64,000 bases of DNA from Flavobacteria bacterium GWA2_35_26 (GCA_001800905.1 MGWH01000001.1:62001-126000), one strand, 5' to 3'. Shown: positions 42,632-51,635, numbered from the stretch's first letter. Notes: generated by a model from the sequence alone, not told the origin. Numbers and translations: made by a program.

Positions 42632-43810
42632 ATGCAAAAAATTATTGTTTACACCATTTTCATAGTATTGAGTTTAGTCAACAAAGTCGTAGCTCAAGAA
42701 AGCAAAGGAACTAGTTCAAATAGAATAAAAAAGATTGAAAAAAGAAAGGAAGAATTACAATCGAAAAAAAATCAATTAGTTTCATTTGGAAAAAAAGTAG
42801 AAGAAATTTCATTAGCGATGGAGTATTTGTTAGCTCGAGAAAAAGGCGAATTAAAAGTAGTTGTTGATTCACTTGAAAATGCGCATAATTCAAATACAAT
42901 ATCAAAAGAACAACTAAAGGAGTTAAAGGAAATTGAGGCCGAAAAAACAGCCAAAAAAATTGAAATTGGTTTAGAACGGTATAATTCCAAACTGGATAGC
43001 TTAATTCAGAATAAAGTTGAAATGGGAAGCAAAGAATTTACTTCCCAATTAGACACAATTAATGGAAAAAAAGTGTACACCTATTCCAAAAAACATAATG
43101 CAGCCTATTTTGAAGTCCCTGCTTTAAAAATCTATAGTTCTGTAGCAGATAAATTGGAACGCAAATCCAAAAGAACAACATCTCAATTTGTATTTGCTTT
43201 AGGACTGAACAACGCAATTACAAAAGGTAACAATCTAGAAAATTCAGATTTTAGAGTTTGGGGTTCTCATTTTTATGAATGGGGAGTTACTTATAATTCG
43301 AGGATTTTTAATAATCATAACTTATTGCATGCGAAATATGGTTTCTCTGTCATGTATAATAATTTGCGTCCTACAGACAATCGTTATTTTCAAAAAATTG
43401 GAGATCAAACATTATTAGCAACTTCAAGTTTTGATTTACAAGAGTCACGATTAAGAAATGTATACTTGGCGGTACCATTTCATTTAGAATTTGATTTTTC
43501 ACCTAAAAAAACCTCCAAAGACGGTACTTCATCGTATTTCAGAACACACGAATCAATTCGTTTGGGAATTGGGGGTTATGGAGGTGTTCGTATTAAATCG
43601 AAACAACTAATTCACTATGAAGAAAATGGTGATAAAGAAAAAACCAAACAAAAAGGAGATTTCAATGTAACTGATTTCAATTATGGTTTAAGCACCTACA
43701 TAGGTTATAAAGCGATAAGTTTGTATTGCAAATACGACATGAATCAACTACTTAAAAACAATGGAGATTTAAATAATGTATCTTTAGGTCTTAGATGGGA
43801 TTGGAACTAA
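42632..43810 (+). CDS. Exported coiled-coil plus outer-membrane beta-barrel protein
   Basis: A 392-residue protein with signal peptide (IIVYTIFIVLSLVNKVVAQ). Residues ~30-125 form a charged coiled coil; from ~180 to the C-terminus alternating strands (FVFALGLNNAI, YEWGVTYNSRIF, NVSLGLRWDWN) suggest a small barrel ending in an aromatic-rich strand. I recognise no named family. Downstream of the sigma/one-TM pair by 36 bp, so probably the output or sensor of that unit. Confidence 0.8.
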   Translation: MQKIIVYTIFIVLSLVNKVVAQESKGTSSNRIKKIEKRKEELQSKKNQLVSFGKKVEEISLAMEYLLAREKGELKVVVDSLENAHNSNTISKEQLKELKEIEAEKTAKKIEIGLERYNSKLDSLIQNKVEMGSKEFTSQLDTINGKKVYTYSKKHNAAYFEVPALKIYSSVADKLERKSKRTTSQFVFALGLNNAITKGNNLENSDFRVWGSHFYEWGVTYNSRIFNNHNLLHAKYGFSVMYNNLRPTDNRYFQKIGDQTLLATSSFDLQESRLRNVYLAVPFHLEFDFSPKKTSKDGTSSYFRTHESIRLGIGGYGGVRIKSKQLIHYEENGDKEKTKQKGDFNVTDFNYGLSTYIGYKAISLYCKYDMNQLLKNNGDLNNVSLGLRWDWN

Positions 43811-43902
43811 TACTAACAATAAAAAAAGTGCTTATTAGCTGTAATTGCGAAGCAACATCCAAACCGTCAAAAAGATAACAAAACCTCAAGACTATTTGAC
43901 AA

Positions 43903-44964
43903 ATGAAAAAAATAATATTGCAAATGTCATTATTTACTTTTCTAACAATACTACTTTTAGGGACTGCCTGCAATAGCCCGGTTAAAAAAGACTTTGCAAA
44001 ATACAAGGAACTTCCAACTGTTTTTAAAAGTAAGGAAAATTGCAATGCTTCACGTTTTATGCAGGACAAATCAGGTAACCTTTGGTTCGGAACAACAGAT
44101 AATGGACTTTATAAGTATGATGGAAAATCGTTTAACCAATTTACAATAAACGATGGACTGGATTCTAATAAAATTTATTGCATCTTGGAAGATAAAGATG
44201 GTAAAATTTGGGTGGGAACTGAAGTGGGACTTTGTCTTTACAATGGAAAGACATTTTCCAAAATACAGATTCCTTTACCCAAAAACCTGCCTACTAATAA
44301 GAACCCCTACTATCAAACCCACTGGGTGTACAATATGTTACAAGCAAAAGACGGAAAGCTATGGTTTGTAACGATTGATGGTGTCTTTATTTACGATGGC
44401 AAATCCTTTACACATTTTCCAATGAATGAAGCCCCCAATGGCTTTTTGACCAGTAACGATAGGGTGGAACGCATATTTGAAGATAATAAAGGAAATATTT
44501 GGTTAGGTAGTCGAACCAATGAAGGTGTTTTTCGTTACGATGGAAAATTTGTAACCAACCTCAAACCAATGGATTTGTTTCAAGATGGACCAAAACCAAA
44601 AGCTCATAATTGGGGATGGCCTCAATTGCAAGACAGCAACGGTAATATTTGGTTCAGTAATTGGGGTGGAGCCTATCAGTATGATGGAGATACATTTACA
44701 AGTTTTACAACAAAAGATGGTTTGCCAAGCGAAGTCACTCGAATTATAGAAGACAAAAAGGGAAATCTCTGGTTTGGTGCTAGCGACGGTCTTAGACGTT
44801 ACGATGGTAAAACTTTCACCTATTTTAAAGATGGGTTAATCAATCTTTGGATTTGGGAAATTTTGGAAGATAATAACGGTAATATTTGGGTGGGGACTAG
44901 AGAAAGTGGCTTATACTTTTTCAATGGTAAAACATTTATTAATTACACAGAATATAAGCATTAG
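43903..44964 (+). CDS. Two-component-regulator-propeller lipoprotein
   Basis: A 353-residue exported protein with a signal segment ending LLLGTAC (lipid Cys ~23). It contains about seven ~45-residue beta-propeller blades of the Reg_prop type, each with a GNLWFGT / GKIWVGT strand and a YDGKSF or YNGKTF turn. In hybrid two-component sensors such propellers sense ligands; here it stands alone without TM, kinase or regulator domains. Ligand unknown. 92 bp after the barrel gene. Confidence 0.88.
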   Translation: MKKIILQMSLFTFLTILLLGTACNSPVKKDFAKYKELPTVFKSKENCNASRFMQDKSGNLWFGTTDNGLYKYDGKSFNQFTINDGLDSNKIYCILEDKDGKIWVGTEVGLCLYNGKTFSKIQIPLPKNLPTNKNPYYQTHWVYNMLQAKDGKLWFVTIDGVFIYDGKSFTHFPMNEAPNGFLTSNDRVERIFEDNKGNIWLGSRTNEGVFRYDGKFVTNLKPMDLFQDGPKPKAHNWGWPQLQDSNGNIWFSNWGGAYQYDGDTFTSFTTKDGLPSEVTRIIEDKKGNLWFGASDGLRRYDGKTFTYFKDGLINLWIWEILEDNNGNIWVGTRESGLYFFNGKTFINYTEYKH

Positions 44965-45145
44965 ACTGGTACAGAAATAAAAATAAAAGCAATGAACTGC
45001 TGACACGGGTTTTGAAAAAGTGGCGGTTCAGTACTCCGTATTAACATTTATTCCGAAAATCACCACCCTCGAAAAGCCCGAAAACGAATAAAGCACATTT
45101 CTATTTTAGAATTGTAATACTGCTCTAAATAACATTTCTAGTTTG
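44965..45145. other. Non-coding segment with imperfect long hairpin potential
   Basis: Between the propeller gene and the rluF promoter there is no reading frame worth calling. TGAACTGC (about 44994) can pair with GCGGTTCA (about 45024) with one G-T, and GTGGCGG can pair with TCACCAC further on with one mismatch. It is richer in G+C than the gaps around it. It could be a small dispersed non-coding element or gene remnant; identity unknown. Confidence 0.35.
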
Positions 45146-45153
45146 TATCTTTG
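45146..45153 (+). promoter_or_regulatory. -7 box before rluF
   Basis: TATCTTTG, 48 bp before the TTG start; -33 element not evident. Confidence 0.5.
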
Positions 45154-45201
45154 ACCACGCAAAAAAATTAGTATACTTAATTTATTGATTCAACTGATCC
45201 T

Positions 45202-46011
45202 TTGGAAAATACAAACGAAAATCTAAAACGCCTTAATAAATTCATTGGAGAAACCGGTTATTGCTCCCGCAGGGAAGCCGATAAACTAATTGAAGAAGGA
45301 AGAGTTACTATTAACGGAATTGTTCCTGAAATGGGCACTAAAGTGTCTCCTGATGACGAAGTGCGTATAGATGGCAAACTGATTGTAGAGAAAAATGAGA
45401 AATCCATTTATTTAGCCTTCAACAAACCTGTTGGAATTGAATGCACTACTAATTTAGACGTTCGCGATAATATTGTCGATTACATCAATTATCCCAAACG
45501 TATTTTCCCAATTGGCCGTTTAGACAAAGCCAGTGAGGGATTGATTTTTATGACCAATGATGGTGACATTGTTAACAAAATACTGCGTGCCAGAAACAAT
45601 CACGAAAAAGAATATACCGTTACTGTAAATCGTCCAATTACGGATCGTTTTATTGAACGTATGGGTAATGGCGTTCCCATTTTGGAAACAGTAACCCGAA
45701 AATGTAAGGTGGAACAGATTAGTAAATACACCTTCAAAATTATTTTAACCCAAGGTTTGAATCGGCAAATTCGTAGAATGTGTGAGTATTTAGGCTACGA
45801 AGTAACCGCTTTGAAACGCATCCGAATCATCAACATTTCACTTGACATTCCTGTGGGGCGCTACCGCGAATTGACCGATGCTGAAATCAAAGAATTGAAC
45901 CAGCTAATCGAACCTTCTAGTAAAACGGAAGAAGCGAGTTTACCTAAAGCAGAACCTAACCGTCGAAAAATAGAATTTCCAAGAAGGGATGATTCTAAAT
46001 TCAGAAGATAG
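45202..46011 (+). CDS. rluF: 23S rRNA pseudouridine synthase, RluF type
   Basis: Converts a uridine of 23S rRNA (position 2604 in E. coli) to pseudouridine. 269 residues. An N-terminal S4 RNA-binding domain (RLNKFIGETGYCSRREADKLI) precedes the catalytic domain with IGRLDKASEGLIF (catalytic Asp) and LNRQIRRMCEYLGYEV. The sequence follows E. coli RluF closely over its length. A basic, disordered C-terminal tail follows. The start is TTG at 45202. A terminator and a palindromic repeat follow. Confidence 0.93.
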   Translation: MENTNENLKRLNKFIGETGYCSRREADKLIEEGRVTINGIVPEMGTKVSPDDEVRIDGKLIVEKNEKSIYLAFNKPVGIECTTNLDVRDNIVDYINYPKRIFPIGRLDKASEGLIFMTNDGDIVNKILRARNNHEKEYTVTVNRPITDRFIERMGNGVPILETVTRKCKVEQISKYTFKIILTQGLNRQIRRMCEYLGYEVTALKRIRIINISLDIPVGRYRELTDAEIKELNQLIEPSSKTEEASLPKAEPNRRKIEFPRRDDSKFRR

Positions 46012-46023
46012 TAATACAACAAA

Positions 46024-46050
46024 AAGGCCGTTCAAGAGAACGGCTTTTTT
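46024..46050 (+). terminator. Terminator after rluF
   Basis: GCCGTTC / GAACGGC with loop AAGA and seven T's. The last T's belong to the start of palindrome copy 3. Confidence 0.92.
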
Positions 46051-46128
46051 TGTCATTCCGAATTTATTTCGGAATCTATAAAATAGTATTTAATCAATTG
46101 AGAAACTGAATCAAGTTCAGTTTGACAA
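46050..46128. repeat. Paired-palindrome repeat, copy 3
   Basis: TTGTCA, hairpin TTCCGAA-TTTAT-TTCGGAA, TCT, an AT-rich spacer, AGA, hairpin AACTGAA-TCAAG-TTCAGTT and TGACAA. Architecture identical to the copies at 22052 and 27438. It lies between the convergent genes rluF and folD, directly behind the rluF terminator. Confidence 0.87.
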
Positions 46129-46176
46129 GAATAAGACATTTGTTTATTTTTTTTTAATTCTTGTCTATTTATTCTC

Positions 46177-47058
46177 TTATTTTCTAGAACGTATCTGACG
46201 AGCTAAAAGTGTATTTTGCAATAACATCGCAATCGTCATAGGTCCTACTCCACCAGGAACTGGTGTAATAAAAGAGGATTTCTTACTTACCTCATCAAAA
46301 TCAACATCACCAGTAATTACATAGCCTTTTGGATGAGAAGCATCTTCTACTCTAGTGATACCTACGTCAATTACAACTACACCATCTTTTACCATATCCG
46401 CTTTCAAATAATTAGGCACGCCTAAAGCAGTAATAATGATATCGGCATTTTTAGTGTATTCTTCAATATTTTTAGTTCTACTGTGTGTTAATGTTACGGT
46501 TGAATCTCCAGGATAGCCTTTGCGGCTCATCAAAATACTCATTGGTCGGCCTACAATATGACTTCTTCCAATAACCACTGTATGTTTTCCAGCCGTTTCT
46601 ACTTTGTAACGTTCTAACAACTGCATGATTCCAAACGGAGTAGCTGGCAAAAATGTTTCCATTTCCAAAGCCATTTTACCAAAATTTGTTGGGTGAAAAC
46701 CATCCACATCTTTATCAGGGTGAATAGCCATCAATATCTTTTCTTCATTTATGTGTTTTGGCAAAGGCAATTGCACTATAAAACCGTCCAAATTATCATC
46801 TTCGTTCAAATCAGCAATCTTGGCTAACAATTCGCTTTCTGTAATCGTTTCTGGCAAAGAGACCAAAGTCGATTCGAAACCAATTTGTTCACATGAACGC
46901 ACTTTGCTGCCCACATAAGTCAAGCTCGCGCCGTTATTTCCAACCAAAACTGCGGCTAAGTGAGGTACTTTTTCGCCATTGGCTTTCATTTTTTGAACCT
47001 CAGCTGCAATTTCTTGTTTGATATCTTCCGATGTCTTTTTTCCGTCTAGTAGTTGCAT
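46177..47058 (-). CDS. folD: Methylenetetrahydrofolate dehydrogenase/cyclohydrolase
   Basis: Bifunctional one-carbon enzyme supplying 10-formyl-THF, the donor for Fmt in this window. 293 residues. GNNGASLTYVGSKVRSCEQIGF has the catalytic Tyr/Lys, GFIVQLPLPKHI the central motif, VVIGRSHIVGRPMSILM the NADP site and PVPGGVGPMTIAMLLQNT the C-terminal signature. Confidence 0.97.
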   Translation of the reverse strand: MQLLDGKKTSEDIKQEIAAEVQKMKANGEKVPHLAAVLVGNNGASLTYVGSKVRSCEQIGFESTLVSLPETITESELLAKIADLNEDDNLDGFIVQLPLPKHINEEKILMAIHPDKDVDGFHPTNFGKMALEMETFLPATPFGIMQLLERYKVETAGKHTVVIGRSHIVGRPMSILMSRKGYPGDSTVTLTHSRTKNIEEYTKNADIIITALGVPNYLKADMVKDGVVVIDVGITRVEDASHPKGYVITGDVDFDEVSKKSSFITPVPGGVGPMTIAMLLQNTLLARQIRSRK

Positions 47059-47133
47059 TATATATAGTTTAGTTGTTTAGGAGTTTATATGTTTAAACTT
47101 AAAAAATAAACTCTGAATAGTGTGTTGTAATTT

Positions 47134-47181
47134 TAACCTTTTAATCTCTTAACCTTTTAACCTCTTAACCTCATAAACTTT
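47134..47181. repeat. 8-bp tandem repeat, six units
   Basis: Six consecutive 8-bp units: TAACCTTT, TAATCTCT, TAACCTTT, TAACCTCT, TAACCTCA, TAAACTTT (consensus TAACCTYT). It fills the space between the 3' end of ffh and the folD leader. No protein or hairpin is encoded by it. Confidence 0.8.
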
Positions 47182-47183
47182 TT

Positions 47184-48542
47184 TTATCTCATCCCCGGCA
47201 TTCCTCCAGGCATTCCTTTCATACCGCCCATCATCTTCATCAGGTTTTTACCTCCCGGACCTTGCATCATTTTCATCATCTTGCTCATTTGTTCAAACTG
47301 CTTCATCAATTGATTCACCTGTTCGATTTTAGTTCCAGAACCTTTAGCAATTCTTGTTTTTCGTTTCATGTCAATTAAAGCCGGCTTGCTTCTTTCAATT
47401 GGCGTCATCGAATGGATAATCGCTTCAATATGTTTGAAAGCATCGTCTTCAATCTCTACATCTTTCATGGCTTTTGAAGCACCTGGAATCATTCCGACCA
47501 AGTCTTTCATATTACCCATTTTTTTCACTTGTTGAATTTGTGATAAGAAATCGTCAAAGCCAAATTCATTTTTCGCAATTTTCTTCTGTAGTTTTCTTGC
47601 TTCCTCTTCATTGTATTGTTCTTGCGCTCTTTCTACCAAAGACACAACGTCTCCCATTCCAAGGATACGTTCTGCCATACGATCTGGATAGAACACATCA
47701 ATAGCTTCCATTTTTTCGCCAGTACCTACAAACTTAATTGGTTTGTTCACTACTGATTTAATAGAAAGCGCTGCTCCACCACGAGTATCTCCATCTAATT
47801 TGGTTAATATAACCCCATCAAAGTTCAATCTGTCGTTGAAAGTTTTAGCTGTATTCACTGCATCTTGTCCGGTCATGGAATCCACAACAAACAAAGTTTC
47901 TTGCGGTTGAATCGCTTTATGAACGCGTTCAATTTCGTTCATCATTTCTTCATCTACAGCCAAACGGCCGGCAGTATCGACAATCACCACATTAAAACCA
48001 TTGGCTTTAGCGTGTTGGATCGCGTTTTGCGCAATTTCAACTGGATTTTTATTCTCTGGTTCAGAGTACACCTCAACCCCAATAGAATCTCCTACGACAT
48101 ACAACTGCTGAATCGCCGCTGGACGGTAAATATCACAAGCCACCAAAAGTGGTTTCTTTCCTTTTTTAGTCTGTAAATAATTAGCTAATTTTCCAGAAAA
48201 AGTAGTTTTTCCTGAACCTTGTAATCCCGACATCAAGATCACCGTTGGCGTTCCTGAAAGATTAATTCCAGCCACATCGCCACCCATCAATTCGGTTAAT
48301 TCGTCTTTAACCAACTTCACCAACAATTGTCCTGGTTGTAACGTAGTCAATACATCTTGACCCATCGCTTTGTCTTTTACTTTGGCAGTAAAATCTTTGG
48401 CAATTTTAAAGTTCACATCGGCATCCAATAACGCGCGACGCACTTCTTTCAAAGTTTCCGCTACGTTAATTTCAGTGATTTTTCCGTGTCCTTTTAAGAC
48501 GTGAAAGGCTTTATCTAATTTATCGCTTAAATTACTAAACAT
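47184..48542 (-). CDS. ffh: Signal recognition particle protein Ffh
   Basis: GTPase subunit of the bacterial SRP, which targets membrane proteins to SecYEG. About 452 residues from the ATG at 48542 (MFSNLSDKLDKAF). The N domain is followed by the G domain with GLQGSGKTTFSGKLA, DTAGRL and TKLDGD; the C-terminal M domain is Met-rich (MMKMMQGPGGKNLMKMMGG). The longer frame to 48641 runs through the promoter at 48565-48594 and is rejected. Confidence 0.97.
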   Translation of the reverse strand: MFSNLSDKLDKAFHVLKGHGKITEINVAETLKEVRRALLDADVNFKIAKDFTAKVKDKAMGQDVLTTLQPGQLLVKLVKDELTELMGGDVAGINLSGTPTVILMSGLQGSGKTTFSGKLANYLQTKKGKKPLLVACDIYRPAAIQQLYVVGDSIGVEVYSEPENKNPVEIAQNAIQHAKANGFNVVIVDTAGRLAVDEEMMNEIERVHKAIQPQETLFVVDSMTGQDAVNTAKTFNDRLNFDGVILTKLDGDTRGGAALSIKSVVNKPIKFVGTGEKMEAIDVFYPDRMAERILGMGDVVSLVERAQEQYNEEEARKLQKKIAKNEFGFDDFLSQIQQVKKMGNMKDLVGMIPGASKAMKDVEIEDDAFKHIEAIIHSMTPIERSKPALIDMKRKTRIAKGSGTKIEQVNQLMKQFEQMSKMMKMMQGPGGKNLMKMMGGMKGMPGGMPGMR

Positions 48543-48564
48543 ACTATTTAAATTTATTGAAGTG

Positions 48565-48594
48565 CAAAGATAAACTAATTCAATAATTAGGCAA
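48565..48594 (-). promoter_or_regulatory. Consensus promoter of ffh
   Basis: On the minus strand, TTG (48592-48594), 19-bp spacer, TATCTTTG (48565-48572), 22 bp before the ATG. Confidence 0.85.
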
Positions 48595-48641
48595 TTCAAT
48601 ATGCATATAATTAAAGGGCAAAAATGAGCTGGTATACCCAC

Positions 48642-48672
48642 AAAAAAACGACCTCAAATAGAGGTCGTTTTA
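48642..48672 (-). terminator. Terminator after argS
   Basis: AACGACCTC / GAGGTCGTT with loop AAATA (plus strand); the minus-strand T-tract has seven T's. Confidence 0.9.
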
Positions 48673-48693
48673 CAATATTTTTAGGCTCTAATT

Positions 48694-50472
48694 TTACATT
48701 CGCTCCGGAACATTGATCCCTAACAAACTAAAAGAAGAAGCAATCGTATCGGCTACTTTTTTAGACAGTTGGACTCTGAATATTTTCTTTTCTAGATTTT
48801 CTTCACCCAAGATAGGCACTGCTTGGTAAAATGAATTGTATTCACGCACCAACTCATAGGTATAATTGGCAATCAAAGCCGGACTATGATTTTGAGCCGC
48901 ATTCTGAATTACTTCTGGATACAATTCAATTTGTTTTAACAGTTCTTTTTCTTTTTCGTGTAAGTCATTAGTTTTGGCTGTAGCCGAAAAATCAAAAGTC
49001 GCTTTACGAATAATCGACTGAATACGCGCATAGGTATATTGAATAAAAGGACCTGTATTGCCCGCAAAATCAACCGACTCTTCTGGATTAAATAAGATGC
49101 GTTTTTTAGGATCTACTTTCAAAATGTAGTATTTCAACGCACCCAAGCCAATAGTGTTATATAATTTGGTTTTCTCTTCTTCCGAATAGCCTTCTAATTT
49201 GCCTAATTCTTCCGAAATAGTTTGAGCAGTACTAGTCATTTCTTGCATCAAATCATCGGCATCAACCACTGTTCCTTCACGGCTTTTCATCTTACCTGAA
49301 GGCAAGTCGACCATACCGTAAGACAAATGATACAAGCTCGAAGCCCAATCAAAACCAAGCTTTTGCAAAATCAAAAACAAGACTTTGAAATGATAATCTT
49401 GTTCGTTACCCACTGTGTATACCATTCCACCCACATCTGGATGGTCTTTCACACGTTGGATTGCCGTACCAATATCTTGTGTCATATACACTGCTGTCCC
49501 GTCCGAACGCAATACGATTTTTCTGTCCAAACCTTCGTCAGTCAAATCAATCCAAACCGAACCGTCTGGATCTTTTTCAAAAACGCCTTTTTCTAAACCA
49601 ATTTGAACGACATCTTTTCCTAATAAATAGGTATTGCTTTCGTAGTAAAAGCTATCAAAATTCACCCCTAAATTGCTGTAGGTAGTTGCAAAACCATCAT
49701 ACACCCATTGGTTCATCATCGCCCAAAGTGATTTCACTTCCTCGTCTCCTGCTTCCCATTTTAGCAACATCTCTTGCGCTTCCAAAATGATGGGCGCTTG
49801 CTTTTTGGCTTCTTCTTCTGTTTTACCAGCAGCCATTAAATCGTTGATTTCTTCTTTGTAGGCTTTATCAAATGCTACGTAGTAATTTCCAACTAATTTA
49901 TCTCCTTTAAGCCCCGATGATTCTGGAGTCTCGCCATTACCCATTTTTTTCCAAGCCAACATCGACTTGCAAATATGAATTCCACGGTCGTTGATAATTT
50001 GGGTTTTGTACACTTTTTTACCCGAAGCCTTGATAATCTCAGCTACCGAATAGCCTAACAAATTGTTACGCACGTGTCCCAAATGCAAGGGTTTGTTGGT
50101 ATTTGGCGAAGAATACTCCACCATTACCGCCTTGTCAGAAGGATTTGGCGTTACAAAACCGTATTTTACATCGTCTTTAATTCCGTTAAAGAAATTCAAG
50201 TAATACGTGTCTGAAATAACAATATTCAAAAATCCAGACACCACATTAAAACGGGCTACTTCTGGAACGTTCTCCACCAAATAATTCCCTATTTTGTTTC
50301 CTAACTCCACTGGGTTGCTTTTCACCAATTTCAACAAAGGAAAAATAACCATTGTAATATCGCCTTCAAACTCTTTGCGGGTAGCCTGAAACTCTACTTT
50401 ATCAACGGATACTTCAAATAAATCTTGAATCGCTTTTGCTATAGATGGGGTAAGAATGTGTTGTAATGACAT
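48694..50472 (-). CDS. argS: Arginyl-tRNA synthetase
   Basis: Class I aminoacyl-tRNA synthetase, 592 residues. The N-terminal Add1 domain (~1-110) recognises the tRNA D-loop; SSPNTNKPLHLGHVRNNLLG holds the HIGH-type motif; GKMKSREGTVVDAD replaces KMSKS, as is usual in ArgS; the DALR anticodon-binding domain is at the C-terminus (TGPFIQYTYARIQSI onward). Confidence 0.97.
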   Translation of the reverse strand: MSLQHILTPSIAKAIQDLFEVSVDKVEFQATRKEFEGDITMVIFPLLKLVKSNPVELGNKIGNYLVENVPEVARFNVVSGFLNIVISDTYYLNFFNGIKDDVKYGFVTPNPSDKAVMVEYSSPNTNKPLHLGHVRNNLLGYSVAEIIKASGKKVYKTQIINDRGIHICKSMLAWKKMGNGETPESSGLKGDKLVGNYYVAFDKAYKEEINDLMAAGKTEEEAKKQAPIILEAQEMLLKWEAGDEEVKSLWAMMNQWVYDGFATTYSNLGVNFDSFYYESNTYLLGKDVVQIGLEKGVFEKDPDGSVWIDLTDEGLDRKIVLRSDGTAVYMTQDIGTAIQRVKDHPDVGGMVYTVGNEQDYHFKVLFLILQKLGFDWASSLYHLSYGMVDLPSGKMKSREGTVVDADDLMQEMTSTAQTISEELGKLEGYSEEEKTKLYNTIGLGALKYYILKVDPKKRILFNPEESVDFAGNTGPFIQYTYARIQSIIRKATFDFSATAKTNDLHEKEKELLKQIELYPEVIQNAAQNHSPALIANYTYELVREYNSFYQAVPILGEENLEKKIFRVQLSKKVADTIASSFSLLGINVPERM

Positions 50473-50494
50473 TGAATCTGTTTTTTTAAGAGTG

Positions 50495-50502
50495 CAAATA
50501 TA
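50495..50502 (-). promoter_or_regulatory. -7 box before argS
   Basis: The minus strand reads TATATTTG, 22 bp before the ATG, with TTC instead of TTG 19 bp upstream. Confidence 0.55.
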
Positions 50503-50560
50503 AGGATTTCAGAAGGAAATAGAATAGCCTTTTTTGTATCGGTTTTGGTACACTAAAAAC

Positions 50561-50595
50561 AAAAAGCCGAAAGAATTGTGATTCTTCGGCTTTCT
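50561..50595 (-). terminator. Terminator after fabH
   Basis: AAGCCGAA-GAAT stem pairing with ATTC-TTCGGCTT around a TGTG loop, T-tract on the minus strand. Confidence 0.85.
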
Positions 50596-50627
50596 GATTT
50601 CGCTTATAAAGTGAGTTTACGCTCTAA

Positions 50628-51635
50628 TTACCATTTGATAATAGCACTTGCCCAGGTAAAACCGCTACCAAAAGCCGCTAAAACTACAGTGTCTCCTGAT
50701 TTGATTTTCCCTTGTTCCCAAGCTTCTGTCAAAGCGATCGGAATAGAGGCTGCAGTGGTGTTTCCAAATTTCATTACGTTATTGTGAACTTGTTCGTCTT
50801 TCAATCCGAATTTCTTTTGGATGAATTGTGAAATTCTCAAATTCGCTTGATGCGGAATCAACATATCAATATCATCCACTTTCAAATTATTGGCTTCCAA
50901 GCCTTCGTTAATTACCTCAGCAAAACGAACTACAGCATGTTTGAAAACAAATTGGCCATTCATATACGGGAAATAACTTTCGTCGTCTGGGTTCTTATCT
51001 TCTAAAATATCGGTTACCCAACGACCACCCATTCCGGGTGCTTTAACAATCAACTCTTCTGCATGAAGTCCTTCTGAATGCAGATGTGTAGATAAAATTC
51101 CTTTAGTCAAATCTTCCTCACGACTAACTACTGCTGCTCCTGCTCCATCACCAAAAATAACCGAAACTCCACGACCACGAGTGGTCATGTCTAATCCGGT
51201 AGATTGCACTTCAGAACCAATCACCAAAACGTTTTTATACATACCCGTTTTAATGTATTGATCGGCAACCGATAAGGCATACACAAATCCAGAACATTGG
51301 TTTCTAACATCCAATGCACCAACAGTTCTTAAACCCAAATCACGTTGTACTAAAACCCCTGGACCTGGAAAATAGTAATCCGGACTTAAGGTGGCAAAAA
51401 CAACAAAATCAATATCTTCTTTGGCAACTCCAGAGCGTTCAATCGCAATAGTTGCCGCTTTAACTCCCATAGAAGTTGTCGTGTCTTGTCCTGGAATAAT
51501 ATGGCGACGTTCTTGAATCCCAGTTCTTTCTTGGATCCATTCGTCATTGGTATCGATGATTTTAGACAAATCATCATTAGTAACTACATTGTCAGGAACA
51601 TAATATCCTAAGCCTGTTATTTTGGAGTGGTACAT
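50628..51635 (-). CDS. fabH: 3-oxoacyl-ACP synthase III
   Basis: Starts fatty acid synthesis by condensing acyl-CoA with malonyl-ACP. 335 residues, thiolase fold. The catalytic Cys lies in RNQCSGFVYAL, the His in MLIPHQANLRI and the Asn in MKFGNTTAASIP; VIFGDGAGAAVV is the glycine-rich turn. FabH and other KASIII paralogues are alike; the isolated position (no plsX or rpmF beside it) leaves a specialised paralogue possible. Confidence 0.93.
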   Translation of the reverse strand: MYHSKITGLGYYVPDNVVTNDDLSKIIDTNDEWIQERTGIQERRHIIPGQDTTTSMGVKAATIAIERSGVAKEDIDFVVFATLSPDYYFPGPGVLVQRDLGLRTVGALDVRNQCSGFVYALSVADQYIKTGMYKNVLVIGSEVQSTGLDMTTRGRGVSVIFGDGAGAAVVSREEDLTKGILSTHLHSEGLHAEELIVKAPGMGGRWVTDILEDKNPDDESYFPYMNGQFVFKHAVVRFAEVINEGLEANNLKVDDIDMLIPHQANLRISQFIQKKFGLKDEQVHNNVMKFGNTTAASIPIALTEAWEQGKIKSGDTVVLAAFGSGFTWASAIIKW

